A stretch of 14,227 bases of DNA from Strigomonas culicis (taxonomy: Eukaryota > Euglenozoa > Kinetoplastea > Trypanosomatida > Trypanosomatidae). A program made the position numbers and the translations under genes. Each line of letters opens with the position of its first letter. Within the stretch, counting starts at the first letter, position 1. The stretch lies in NCBI GenBank assembly GCA_000482145.1, contig AUXH01000503.1:1-14227 (forward strand). The letters run 5' to 3'. Below are positions 6,833-14,227 of this stretch, in pieces. Below the pieces are notes generated by a model. That model was not told the DNA's origin. It saw only the letters and a list, made by a program, of their open reading frames with translations, and ran no database searches.

Positions 6833-7055
6833 GACAGCAATATAGACTAGAATCATGAATTCAAGTGCTATGGGAACAGATAATATGCAACTACAAGCTG
6901 AAACGGTATCATCTTTTTTTTTCTTCTTCGTTAAACGTCTGTCCATGCATCTCTGTGTGTGTGTATGTGAGAGAAGCCTTCTCTGTTCTCCAATAAAAAA
7001 AAAAGAGAAGAAAAGAGGAGAAAAAGCTGTTGTGGTTTCCTCCGCGTTTACCTGA

Positions 7056-10000
7056 TCAGACCATGTTCATCAGGAAGGGCACGAAGGTGCCGCGCGTCGG
7101 CGGGCTGAGGCGGTACCGGTGCTCGCCCTCCAAGTAGCGTTGGATCGTCTGCTCCACCTCCACGCGCAGGTCACCCATGTTGAGGATGAAGGCCCCGGCA
7201 AGGTCGTAGAGGGTGTAGATGGTCTCCAGCAGCTGGTTCGCGAGCGGGCTCTCCTCCAGCACCCGGAAGCCCAGGTAGAGCGCGACCATCACCGGCACGT
7301 AGAGGTGCAGCAGGAGCGGCCGCACGTGCTCCGCGTAGTGCGCCGGGACGTACGGCTGCAGGTGGTATGACCCGCGCTCCGCGCAGAGCCGCTGGTGGGA
7401 GGCCTCCAGCTTCTGCAGGTACACCTCTGCGATGCGCGTGTACACCTGGCTGTGCTCATCTCGCAACTTGAAGTTGTCCGCGCAGCCCGTGAAGCAGCCC
7501 TTCGTGGCCCCGAGGCCGTCGAACAGCAGCAGGTCGCGGCTCAGCATCGGCGAGACGGCCTTGCTACTCGTTCCGCCGGTCCCCGCAGCGGTCTGGACCC
7601 GCTGCCGTGGCGGCTGCAGGTACGACTTCTTCCCTTGGCCCTCCGCCTTGGGAGAGATGGGCTTCTGCGCATCGGGCTGGCTTGAGTCCGCCGCGGCGCT
7701 GGCGGGCGGCAGCTCGCCGAGCGCCTCGGGCTCCACCGCCGTCACCAGCGTCGCTGCGCGCTGCATGGGCGAGGCGGTGTCGTCCTCCGCCGCGGCGGCG
7801 GGTGGCGGCGACGGCGTCATGGGCGACGCCGCCATGGGGTCGAGGTGGGTCTGCTTGCGCGCGGTGTCGCGCTCCGTCCGCTTCGTGCGGATGGCGGCCG
7901 CCTCCGCGACGGCCCACTCGCGCTGCCAGCGCTCCTGCAGCACGCGCTGCGAGAAGCGCGTGGCGTTGGCCGCGTTGAGCACCTCCTTCGGCGTGCGGCC
8001 GCTCTCGTCCAGCGCCCACTTGCTCTTCGCGACGCGCTCGTACATGTCGCGCATGTCGGCCTCGCAGAAGGGGAAGTCGAGGCACGCGTTCGCGTCGGCG
8101 ACGAACTGGTCGCAGCCCATGCGGCTGCTCCGTGCACTCGCGTTGTGGAGGTTGGAGTGCAGGAAGAGCAGCACGCCGGCCATCGTGTCGGCGTCCTTCG
8201 CGGTGATGGACTCCGGGTTCTGCCGCGCGTACTCCTCGCCGAAGCGCAGCTGGATCGTCTCCCACACCTGCGCTTCAAACATGGGCCGGTCCCACGACAC
8301 GAACTCGCACGTGGTGTCGCGCATCGCAAGGTCGATGGGCACGTTCGCGTAGTGGAAGAGGTGCAGGTACTCCTTCAGCACGAGCTGCGGGGCGGGGTCC
8401 GCCTTGTTCACGCGGTCGAAGATGGCGCTGAGGGCGCCGCGCTCGACGCCCGGGTACTCCATGAGGAAGCGCGCGAAGTGGCGGTAGCTGGAGGTGCCGG
8501 GCTCCACCGCGGCTGCCTCCTCCCCGCCGCGCTGCTCCTGCGCCGACGGCGCCGCGCAGGGGAGGTAGCGCTTCGCCTCGAGGAACGCCTTCGCCTCCTT
8601 CCACTGCCCGCCGTTCAGCAGCCGCAGCCCCTCCTGCGCGAGCCGCTTGTTATGCAGGAGACAGTGGATGTGCTTCCAGTGGAAGAAGATGTTGCGGTTC
8701 TTGCCCCACAGCGGCATCGGCACCCCCTCCCGCCCCGTCAGCGTGAAGAAGGCGGGCGCGAAGTCGCTCTCCATGGAGGTGGCCGAGTTCGCGCGCCGCA
8801 CCGCGGCCGCCCCGCCGCCGCTGCCGTCGTCGTCGCTCTCGGGGGCGGCCGAGGACGCGGAGGAGCTCCAGTTGTCCAAGTACATCTCTGCCCAGTTGCC
8901 GCTCCCCGGCGGCGCGCGGCCGACCTCCGCGCGGGCCCGCTCGCCCGTCGCGTTGCCGCCACCGCCGCCTCTGCTGGCACCGCTGCCAGTCGCGGGGGCG
9001 GCGGCGGCGCGCTGCTGCAGCTTCGCGTAGCGCTGCGCGTACACCTTCGGGTCCTCCGCAACCCACTGCTGGAGGGAGGCGATGAGGGTGTGCAGCGCGA
9101 CGATGCACTCGCTGCGGAGCAGCCGCTGCTGGTCCGCGTTGAGCCAGGAGCCGCCGCCGTCCAGCACGGCGGACTCATCCGGCTCGAGCGCAAAGAAGCT
9201 CATCTCCACCACAAAGTCGCAGAGCAGCTCGACCATGCCGCCGCTGCGGCCGGCCGCGTCGAAGGCGGGGTTGCAATCGTAGTTGACAAAGTAGCTGATG
9301 ATCAGATGGGGCACGCTGAAGAGGTCGTGCACCATGGACAGCACCGCGTGCCGCTGGCGGAAGCTCGCGTAGGGCGAGCTCGCGAGCGGCAGCAGGAAGT
9401 CCGCCAAAAAGGCATGCAGCTCCCGCGCGAGGGCGTAGTGGGCCTTGCGCAGCCACTTGCCGGTGATCTGCACGGCGGCCTCGAAGAAGGCAAACGGAGC
9501 CGCCGCGGCGGTGTTCTTGCTGAGCGCACCGAAGAGCTCGCGCTGGCAGGCGACGAGCACGAGCTGCAGCCACGGCGCGCAGGGGTGCTCCTGCGTGCAG
9601 TTCGCGACCGGCAGCTGCGAGAAGACGGCGTCCAGCATGTGCAGCCCCAGCAGCCGCGCGCGCACCTCCGTGTTCGTGTTCTCGTTGGGCGACCCCGCGC
9701 ACGGCCGCGCCGCGAGGCGGCAGCAGAAGCGCACGAGCAGCACCACGTCGCGCAGCGCCCCGGGCAGCTGCAGCGCGTCCTCCGCCTGAATCACCGCCAA
9801 CACGGTCTCCGTCGCCCACTCCTCCACTGTCTTGTCGTACAGCATGTGCGGGTTGAAGACCGTGTTGGTGGCGTCCGTCGCGCCGGGGCTGCCCGCCGCC
9901 GTCGTGCGGCTGTACGGTTGGGGGTCGAGCATCGCGGCCGCGGCCGTCTGGAAGGCGCTGGAGGAGGTGCCGCCGTCGCCAGCCGCCTCGCTGCTTGCCA

Positions 10001-11399
10001 CGAGCGGCGACGCGAACTGGTCCGGGATGGGCGCGGAGGCGAAGCTGGGGTTGCGGCTCGCGGACAGGAACACGTGCGAGGCCTCGCCGCTGGAGCGCGG
10101 CGCCGGCTTGCCGATGGAGGACCGCTTCTGCGGCGGGCGCACCACGGATGCGATGCTGCTGGACACGTCGACCGCGATGAAGGGTGCCTCGTGCTCCACG
10201 TCGAGTGTATAGTCGTCCAGCATGGTCGTGGTCGCGAAGACGTAGGAGGCAGAGGGCGGCGCCACGTTCTCCCGCTCCCCGTCCGCCTGCTGCTTGGGCT
10301 GCGAGAGGGCGGGCCGCCGCCGGCTCTCCGCGATGAAGCGGCCGACGATGGTCTGCACGCTGAGGTACAGTACGTGCTGGCTGCCCTGCTGCAGCGCCTC
10401 CTGCGAGTTGCTGAGTGCGACGTGCAGCAGGCCGTTCAGCACGCGCGTCGTCGCGCGGCCGGCGAAGTAGGTGCGGCCCTTGGGCGAGGCCAGGTAGCGC
10501 TCGAGCAGACTCAGCAGCTGCTGCAGCAGGCTGCTGTCGCTCGTGGAGACGAGCGCCTCGACCAGCGCATGGAACACCGCCTCGCCGGCCGGCAGACTCA
10601 GGACGTGGACCGACGCCGCGCCGCTGCCGCCGCCGGCGATGCTGCTGTTGCTGGGGTTGCTCAGGGGGCCGGCGACGGGGCTGCGGCCGCTGTGGGGCGA
10701 GAAAAGCTGCAGGCTGTTGTTGGTCGTGGCGGTGGGCGACGACAGGCTGCTGCCGCGCGGCCCGAACAGGTGGCTGCTCTCTAGCTCCAAGGAGTTGGTC
10801 AAGATACTCGCATTCGCGTTGGTGCTGCCGCTCGTGTTGGTCAGCATGCTGCTGCCAGTGGCCGCGGAGGGGTTGCCGCCGCCGGGCGCGCTCAGCTGGA
10901 AGAAGAGAGTCGCGCGCAAGTCCAGGGCGGCCTGCGGGCAGCGCAGCAGCAGCAGCAGCACATGCAGCGCCCCGTCCAGCAGCTTCTTTCGCTTCCAGAA
11001 AAAGCAGCTCAGGACCATAGACCAGAGGGCAGTGCTCTGCCACACCGGGGGCAAGGCAGCCGCACTGCTTGCCGTCGACGGTCCACCCTCCACAGCCGCC
11101 GCTTGTTGTTGTTGCTGCTGCTGCTGCTGATGCGACTTGATGGCGACCGTCGCCCAGTGGTGCGTCTGGCGCAGCTCCTGGTGCAGCTGCGACACGGAAT
11201 CCATCTTGCGGTGAATCTCGCGTAGCAGGGTCATGCTTTCCGACACGAGCTGCTTGGTGATGGTGGCATGGCTGCTGCCGCCGCTGGGGCTGCTGTTCGC
11301 CTGATTGGTGGCGTGCGGTGCGCTGCCCAAGGCAGCAGTAGCGGCGGCGGCGGCGACGTTTGCCTCCACTGGAGATACGGTGGCCCGTGAAGAGGGCAT
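7056..11399 (-). CDS. Large ARF guanine-nucleotide exchange factor (GBF/BIG family, Sec7 domain)
   Basis: The product has 1447 residues. Large ARF-GEFs activate ARF GTPases on Golgi and endosomal membranes for coat recruitment. Visible parts: residues 45-350, a possible DCB region broken by a Q9 tract (91-99) and Ser/Asn/Gly-rich linkers; 525-800, helical HUS region with the diagnostic HUS box YFVNYDCN (703-710); 917-1125, the Sec7 domain, beginning NKRLAQEGLRLLNGG, interrupted by a low-complexity insert at 948-970, with the glutamic finger Glu1042 in FEAQ and the FLHSNLHN helix at 1079-1086; 1285-1440, a region resembling the HDS1 domain that follows Sec7 in this family. The usual LPGE loop is PMFE, and the usual Asn of the LNTxLHN motif is His1081. 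The protein stops after HDS1, so it is shorter than typical GBF1/BIG (1700-1850). There is no membrane segment. The start is the ATG at 11397-11399. Assignment to GBF rather than BIG is open. Confidence 0.88.
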   Translation of the reverse strand: MPSSRATVSPVEANVAAAAATAALGSAPHATNQANSSPSGGSSHATITKQLVSESMTLLREIHRKMDSVSQLHQELRQTHHWATVAIKSHQQQQQQQQQAAAVEGGPSTASSAAALPPVWQSTALWSMVLSCFFWKRKKLLDGALHVLLLLLRCPQAALDLRATLFFQLSAPGGGNPSAATGSSMLTNTSGSTNANASILTNSLELESSHLFGPRGSSLSSPTATTNNSLQLFSPHSGRSPVAGPLSNPSNSSIAGGGSGAASVHVLSLPAGEAVFHALVEALVSTSDSSLLQQLLSLLERYLASPKGRTYFAGRATTRVLNGLLHVALSNSQEALQQGSQHVLYLSVQTIVGRFIAESRRRPALSQPKQQADGERENVAPPSASYVFATTTMLDDYTLDVEHEAPFIAVDVSSSIASVVRPPQKRSSIGKPAPRSSGEASHVFLSASRNPSFASAPIPDQFASPLVASSEAAGDGGTSSSAFQTAAAAMLDPQPYSRTTAAGSPGATDATNTVFNPHMLYDKTVEEWATETVLAVIQAEDALQLPGALRDVVLLVRFCCRLAARPCAGSPNENTNTEVRARLLGLHMLDAVFSQLPVANCTQEHPCAPWLQLVLVACQRELFGALSKNTAAAAPFAFFEAAVQITGKWLRKAHYALARELHAFLADFLLPLASSPYASFRQRHAVLSMVHDLFSVPHLIISYFVNYDCNPAFDAAGRSGGMVELLCDFVVEMSFFALEPDESAVLDGGGSWLNADQQRLLRSECIVALHTLIASLQQWVAEDPKVYAQRYAKLQQRAAAAPATGSGASRGGGGGNATGERARAEVGRAPPGSGNWAEMYLDNWSSSASSAAPESDDDGSGGGAAAVRRANSATSMESDFAPAFFTLTGREGVPMPLWGKNRNIFFHWKHIHCLLHNKRLAQEGLRLLNGGQWKEAKAFLEAKRYLPCAAPSAQEQRGGEEAAAVEPGTSSYRHFARFLMEYPGVERGALSAIFDRVNKADPAPQLVLKEYLHLFHYANVPIDLAMRDTTCEFVSWDRPMFEAQVWETIQLRFGEEYARQNPESITAKDADTMAGVLLFLHSNLHNASARSSRMGCDQFVADANACLDFPFCEADMRDMYERVAKSKWALDESGRTPKEVLNAANATRFSQRVLQERWQREWAVAEAAAIRTKRTERDTARKQTHLDPMAASPMTPSPPPAAAAEDDTASPMQRAATLVTAVEPEALGELPPASAAADSSQPDAQKPISPKAEGQGKKSYLQPPRQRVQTAAGTGGTSSKAVSPMLSRDLLLFDGLGATKGCFTGCADNFKLRDEHSQVYTRIAEVYLQKLEASHQRLCAERGSYHLQPYVPAHYAEHVRPLLLHLYVPVMVALYLGFRVLEESPLANQLLETIYTLYDLAGAFILNMGDLRVEVEQTIQRYLEGEHRYRLSPPTRGTFVPFLMNMV
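11103..11129. repeat. Polyglutamine-coding CAG/CAA repeat in the ARF-GEF gene
   Basis: Nine consecutive glutamine codons (residues 91-99; in coding order five CAG then four CAA) lie in the N-terminal low-complexity part of the ARF-GEF. The mixed codons limit slippage. The tract sits in a linker, not in a domain. Confidence 0.95.
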
Positions 11400-11909
11400 C
11401 GGGCGCTACGAACAATGAAAGGGAAGGAAAAAGAGAGAAAAAAAATGTATATATACGGTATGCAGTTGGAAATTACTACTAAAAGAGAAGAAAACAAAAA
11501 AAAAAAGAACGGGGTAAAAGGTGATGAAATTATATGCACTTCACCTTTTTTTTCTCCCCGCTACTCTGCGTACGTTGACTCCTTCCGTATCCTATATAAA
11601 GATATAAATTACGAATATCGTTACTGACTGCACAACAGAAAAAGAAGGGGGAGGAAGACAAAACATGGTTGTTTGGTGTGCTGTGTTTGATACTCACAAC
11701 CGTTGACAGCAGTTCATGTTGCAGCTTACCGATGTTTAATGAAGGATAAAAAAAGAAAAAGTGCGTGAATGCATGCGTTCTAGTGCACACGAAAAGGCAT
11801 GAATCTAGCAACAGTAATATACAGGAATTACGGGTTTCCGGGAATTCTAAAGCGTCCTTCTGTATTCTTGTGGTTCACCTGCTTCCTTCAGCCGCGCACG
11901 CCGCCCGTG
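11400..11909. other. Intergenic region between the coiled-coil gene and the ARF-GEF gene
   Basis: This 510-base AT-rich spacer has no supported gene. It contains the presumptive 3' untranslated region of the coiled-coil gene (right) and the trans-splicing signals of the ARF-GEF gene (left). Small open frames at 11415-11627 and 11530-11811 lack codon bias and recognisable content. Confidence 0.75.
11479..11514 (-). promoter_or_regulatory. Candidate trans-splicing tract and acceptor for the ARF-GEF gene
   Basis: The minus strand reads as a T-rich pyrimidine run ending TTCTCTTTTAG, with the AG at 11479-11480. This is a textbook 3' splice acceptor giving a 5' untranslated region of about 79 bases with no upstream ATG. 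A second pyrimidine run at 11410-11446 is followed by an AG at 11406-11407, which would leave only six bases before the ATG. Confidence 0.55.
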
Positions 11910-13241
11910 CTACTCCGTCAGGTGGTACCGCTCCAGCAGCTCGAGTGCCTTTAGATACACCTCCTTCTCCTCCACCAGCTCCTCCTGCACGTCGCCCCGC
12001 AGCGGCGTCATGGCGATGGACGTGGCCGCGCCGCTGACGCCGCTCACGTTCGCGCGACTGTCCGCCGGGAGGGCGCCGCGGGGTGGCGGGGGCAGCCAGT
12101 GCGCCCCGGGCGTGCCCGTCCCGCCCGCCGCCGCGCCGTAGCGCAGCGCGCTGTGGGGGCTGGGGCAGAAGAAGGGCTGCTGCAGCGAGGGCGGCGGTGG
12201 CGGCGGCGGCGGTCTGTGGCCCGCGGCGTCTCGCCGAGCGGATGCGAAGGCGTGCAAAGCGGCAGAAGGGGGAGGCGCGCGACCGCCCGCCTGGCCACGC
12301 GGCGCGGGGGCCGGGCTCTGATCACGGCCTTCCTCCGCCGTCCACCGGACTCGATGGTAAGAAAAGGCGTCGGGCTCGCCGCGGTGGAGCGCGGCACCGT
12401 GAGGCCTTATGGACGACATTGCATTAAGGATAGGAGGCGGTTGCTGATGGAAGGAGAGGGGGTGCGAGGAACGTGACTGCGCCACTTTGGCCGCCAGGAT
12501 GCAGTCCTTGTAGGACAAGGGGATGCTCTCGGACGGGTCGGGGTCGTCCGGTGGCGCCGGGGCCCGCTGCAGCCGTTGTAGGCTGTGGTGCAGGCTCTTT
12601 TCTAGCTCCGCCTTGACGTCGTCCTTCGCGGTGAGGTTCAGCAGGCGCGAAACGATGTGCGACACTTCGTCACCGAGCGCGGAGGGGCCGGTCGCGCTGC
12701 CCTCACCGGCACGCCTCGCCGCCGCCTGCGCCTCGCGACCCCTGTCCTCTGCCGTGTGGCGCTCCTGGCGCGCGCTGGCGGCCATGCCCTCCTGCGAGAG
12801 CAGCAGCGACTGCGTCTGCTGCAGCTGCCGCGCGAGCCGCTCCTGCTCCCGCTCCAGCGACGCCACCTGCTGGTGCAGCTCGGCGACCTCCTCGGCGTCC
12901 GCGCGGCGCTCGCGGCCGCGGGACGGGGGCGGGCGGGAGCGGCCCCGCGCGGCTGGGCCAGGGGCCGCGGCGCGGCGGCCCAGAGCGCCGCTGCCGGTCG
13001 TGTCGTGGCCGCCGTCACCGCCCGCGCACCCCCGCTGCGCGGCGCTGCACCGGTACGTTCGGTCGTACAGCGGGTGGTGCAGGACGGGCTCGTGCGCGTC
13101 GGGCGGGGGGCTGTGCCGCGGGCGCGGCTCGTGCCGCTGCGGCCGCGGGGCGGGCGCCGGTGGCTGCGTGATGTTGTACATCGCCTTGTGCGCGAGATAG
13201 ACATCGAGGGGGGAGCCCGCAGCGCTCGCAGGGTGGAGCAT
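11910..13241 (-). CDS. Hypothetical protein, low complexity with central coiled coil
   Basis: I do not recognise this 443-residue protein. Residues 25-110 are Pro/Arg/His/Gly-rich and look disordered. Residues 114-175 have a heptad-like pattern rich in Glu, Gln, Leu and Arg (around AELHQQVASLEREQERL) and should form a coiled coil. Residues 188-226 are predicted helical (DEVSHIVSRLLNLTAKDD). A short hydrophobic island SYKDCILAAKVAQ lies at 243-255. Residues 265-400 are again Pro/Ala-rich with an eight-proline run at 344-351. The C-terminus 415-443 is a second short amphipathic helix (ELVEEKEVYLKALELLERYH). No signal peptide, membrane segment or catalytic motif is seen. The composition matches its GC-rich neighbours. 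The start is the ATG at 13239-13241; Met21 is a later alternative. Such islands in disordered sequence fit a scaffold or cytoskeleton-associated protein, but this is only a guess. Confidence 0.8.
   Translation of the reverse strand: MLHPASAAGSPLDVYLAHKAMYNITQPPAPAPRPQRHEPRPRHSPPPDAHEPVLHHPLYDRTYRCSAAQRGCAGGDGGHDTTGSGALGRRAAAPGPAARGRSRPPPSRGRERRADAEEVAELHQQVASLEREQERLARQLQQTQSLLLSQEGMAASARQERHTAEDRGREAQAAARRAGEGSATGPSALGDEVSHIVSRLLNLTAKDDVKAELEKSLHHSLQRLQRAPAPPDDPDPSESIPLSYKDCILAAKVAQSRSSHPLSFHQQPPPILNAMSSIRPHGAALHRGEPDAFSYHRVRWTAEEGRDQSPAPAPRGQAGGRAPPPSAALHAFASARRDAAGHRPPPPPPPPSLQQPFFCPSPHSALRYGAAAGGTGTPGAHWLPPPPRGALPADSRANVSGVSGAATSIAMTPLRGDVQEELVEEKEVYLKALELLERYHLTE
12189..12212. repeat. 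Polyproline-coding GGC/GGT repeat
   Basis: Eight consecutive proline codons (residues 344-351) lie in the disordered part of the hypothetical coiled-coil protein. They are seen as a GGC/GGT-type trinucleotide run on the plus strand. Confidence 0.9.
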
Positions 13242-13810
13242 CGGCTCTACAAGGGTTTGGACTCTATGATTCTCTTTTTGTTGTTGTTTCTAAAGCTCTA
13301 AGAGGCTCCCTACAGGAGTGTGCTCGAACCGGTGACGTACACAGGAGGGAGAGACAGAAGGAGAGAGGAAGGGAGGTAAACGCAGAGAGGGGTAAAATGA
13401 TTTAAAAAAAAAAGCTGAGCAGTGACACTCGTAAAAGAGCCGAGAAGAAAAGGTGGGATAAAGAAAAAAAGAAGCGAGAATAGTGACGAATGAACGAAAC
13501 GACAGAAAAATACTGTATGTATAAATACAATAATAAAGAAATTTTATATACAAACACTTTTGAAAACAAAACACAAAAAAAAAAGAATACTTGTGTAGTG
13601 GATACTGTTTTCTTCAATTACGATTAAAAACAAAATAAAGTCCACACACAATTATCATTAGCTTTACACGTTAGATATAGGCACCTGACTCGTCGCTCTC
13701 CTAATGCCTGAGCGGATGATGAAAAGAGAAGTGACCAGAGGTCGTTACTTTCGATACATGGTTGGTTTCATTTGAGGATTTCGTTTTCTTTTTTTTAATC
13801 CTTCGATTCT
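13242..13810. other. Intergenic region between the CaaX-protein gene and the coiled-coil gene
   Basis: This 569-base AT-rich spacer has no supported gene. Its right part should be the 3' untranslated region of the CaaX-tailed gene, rich in A and T homopolymers (about 13400-13640). Its left part carries a long pyrimidine tract (minus strand) and the 5' untranslated region of the coiled-coil gene. Open frames at 13290-13617 encode Phe/Ser/Leu homopolymer-like peptides and are not credible. Confidence 0.75.
13322..13394 (-). promoter_or_regulatory. Candidate trans-splicing tract and acceptor for the coiled-coil gene
   Basis: On the minus strand 13342-13394 is pyrimidine-rich. The first AG after it is at 13322-13323 (context TTCGAG), giving a 5' untranslated region of about 80 bases with no ATG before the annotated start. 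Confidence 0.45.
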
Positions 13811-14227
13811 TTACATAACCGCACAACAGCCATTTGATTTTTGTTTTTTCACCTTCTTGGCTGTGGCATTGCCGGCCTGCGTCGTGTCGGGGGTCGGCTG
13901 CTGCGTGAGCATCGGTGCCGCCGGCGGTGCGCCGTCCGTCGGGCTGAGCTCCGCGTTGGCACGGCCGCCCGCGTGCTCATGCACCAACTTGTGCTCTTGC
14001 GTGGCCGGCTCGCGCACGGTGACCGCGGAGGCCGGCTGCTCCGGGCTCGGCGGGGCCGCAGCGGGCGGCGCGGCGTCGCCTTCGGCGCAGTCGGGTGAGT
14101 GATCCTCCGCCGGCTTGGGCGGCGCCGCGGTCTCTGGCGCCGCCGGGCCCTTCTCCTCGGCCCCGCCCGCCGCCGGCGCTGCCGCGTCCGTCGCCGCCGT
14201 GCCCGGGTCCGAGCGGGTGCGCGGGCG
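13811..14227 (-). CDS. Partial Ala/Pro-rich protein ending in a polybasic-CaaX membrane anchor
   Basis: The frame is open from the right edge of the window to the TAA at 13811-13813, giving the last 138 residues. The N-terminus is missing. A GTG at 14015-14017 is internal and should not be taken as the start. Most of the visible part is disordered, rich in Ala, Pro, Glu and Thr, with acidic patches. The last 15 residues are KKVKKQKSNGCCAVM: a polybasic stretch, a Cys that could be palmitoylated, and the CaaX box C-A-V-M. CaaX boxes ending in Met are usually farnesylated, then cleaved after the Cys and carboxymethylated. Together with the polybasic run this resembles Ras-type plasma-membrane anchors. 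No GTPase motif is visible in this part. The protein is therefore probably tethered to the cytosolic face of a membrane, possibly plasma or flagellar. Its family cannot be named without the upstream portion. Confidence 0.82.
   Translation of the reverse strand, partial: RPRTRSDPGTAATDAAAPAAGGAEEKGPAAPETAAPPKPAEDHSPDCAEGDAAPPAAAPPSPEQPASAVTVREPATQEHKLVHEHAGGRANAELSPTDGAPPAAPMLTQQPTPDTTQAGNATAKKVKKQKSNGCCAVM

Larger units (their letters stand above)
6556..7055. other. Intergenic region between the ARF-GEF and ACR2-like genes
   Basis: This 500-base AT-rich spacer has no supported gene. From right to left it holds the presumptive 3' untranslated region of the ARF-GEF gene (with a short GT-rich run near 6950-6970 and an A run near 6994-7005), an AAT microsatellite, and then the pyrimidine tract and 5' untranslated region of the ACR2-like gene. 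Confidence 0.75.

Noticed and set aside
7845..10784. 979-codon open frame on the plus strand, antisense to the ARF-GEF gene
   Set aside because: The product is an Arg/Val/Leu/Gly/His-rich shadow without domain motifs. High G/C at third positions of the real gene removes stops from the complementary frame. The opposite strand has clear HUS-box and Sec7 motifs.
9175..11415. 746-codon minus-strand frame overlapping the ARF-GEF gene in another phase
   Set aside because: Ala/Arg/Gln-rich out-of-phase translation with no motif; it is explained by composition.
13811..14227. Small Ras/Rab GTPase suggested by the CaaX tail
   Set aside because: None of the G motifs (NKxD, SAK) is present in the last 138 residues, which look disordered. 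A GTPase could only lie outside the window.
1..14227. CRISPR arrays, tRNA/rRNA genes, insertion sequences or retroelements
   Set aside because: No spaced direct repeats, no cloverleaf or rRNA-like stretches, and no transposase or reverse-transcriptase motifs were seen by eye.

Overview
The window looks like part of a polycistronic transcription unit from a trypanosomatid (Kinetoplastea: Leishmaniinae or a related GC-rich lineage). The evidence is as follows. All six genes lie on the minus strand. None has introns, although the products are clearly eukaryotic. The coding DNA is very GC-rich (Ala/Arg/Pro-rich, G/C third positions). It is separated by 400-750 base AT-rich intergenic stretches full of homopolymers and pyrimidine tracts (on the minus strand), as expected for spliced-leader trans-splicing and coupled polyadenylation. 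One gene closely resembles Leishmania ACR2. I cannot assign a species.

In transcription order (right to left) the layout is: (1) 13811-14227, the C-terminal part of an Ala/Pro-rich protein that ends in a polybasic stretch and a CAVM prenylation box, running off the right edge; (2) 11910-13241, an unrecognised 443-residue low-complexity/coiled-coil protein; (3) 7056-11399, a 1447-residue large ARF guanine-nucleotide exchange factor with a HUS box and a divergent Sec7 domain; (4) 6169-6555, a 128-residue rhodanese/Cdc25-fold arsenate/antimonate reductase of the ACR2 type; (5) 2277-5762, a 1161-residue protein with an acidic/His-rich linker, a degenerate Nudix-like segment and a CobW C-terminal-like domain, but no visible GTPase P-loop; (6) 396-1526, a bacterial-type glycerol dehydrogenase with an Arg-rich N-terminal extension.

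Genes in such units are co-transcribed but usually functionally unrelated, so no pathway should be read from the order alone. The nearest thing to a theme is metal or metalloid chemistry in three neighbours (ACR2-like, CobW_C/His-rich, metal-dependent GldA), which I treat as speculation. The most unusual items are the CobW_C/Nudix-like/His-rich architecture, the altered catalytic loops of the Sec7 domain, the CaaX-tailed partial protein, and the AG-free pyrimidine tract that abuts the glycerol dehydrogenase start codon.
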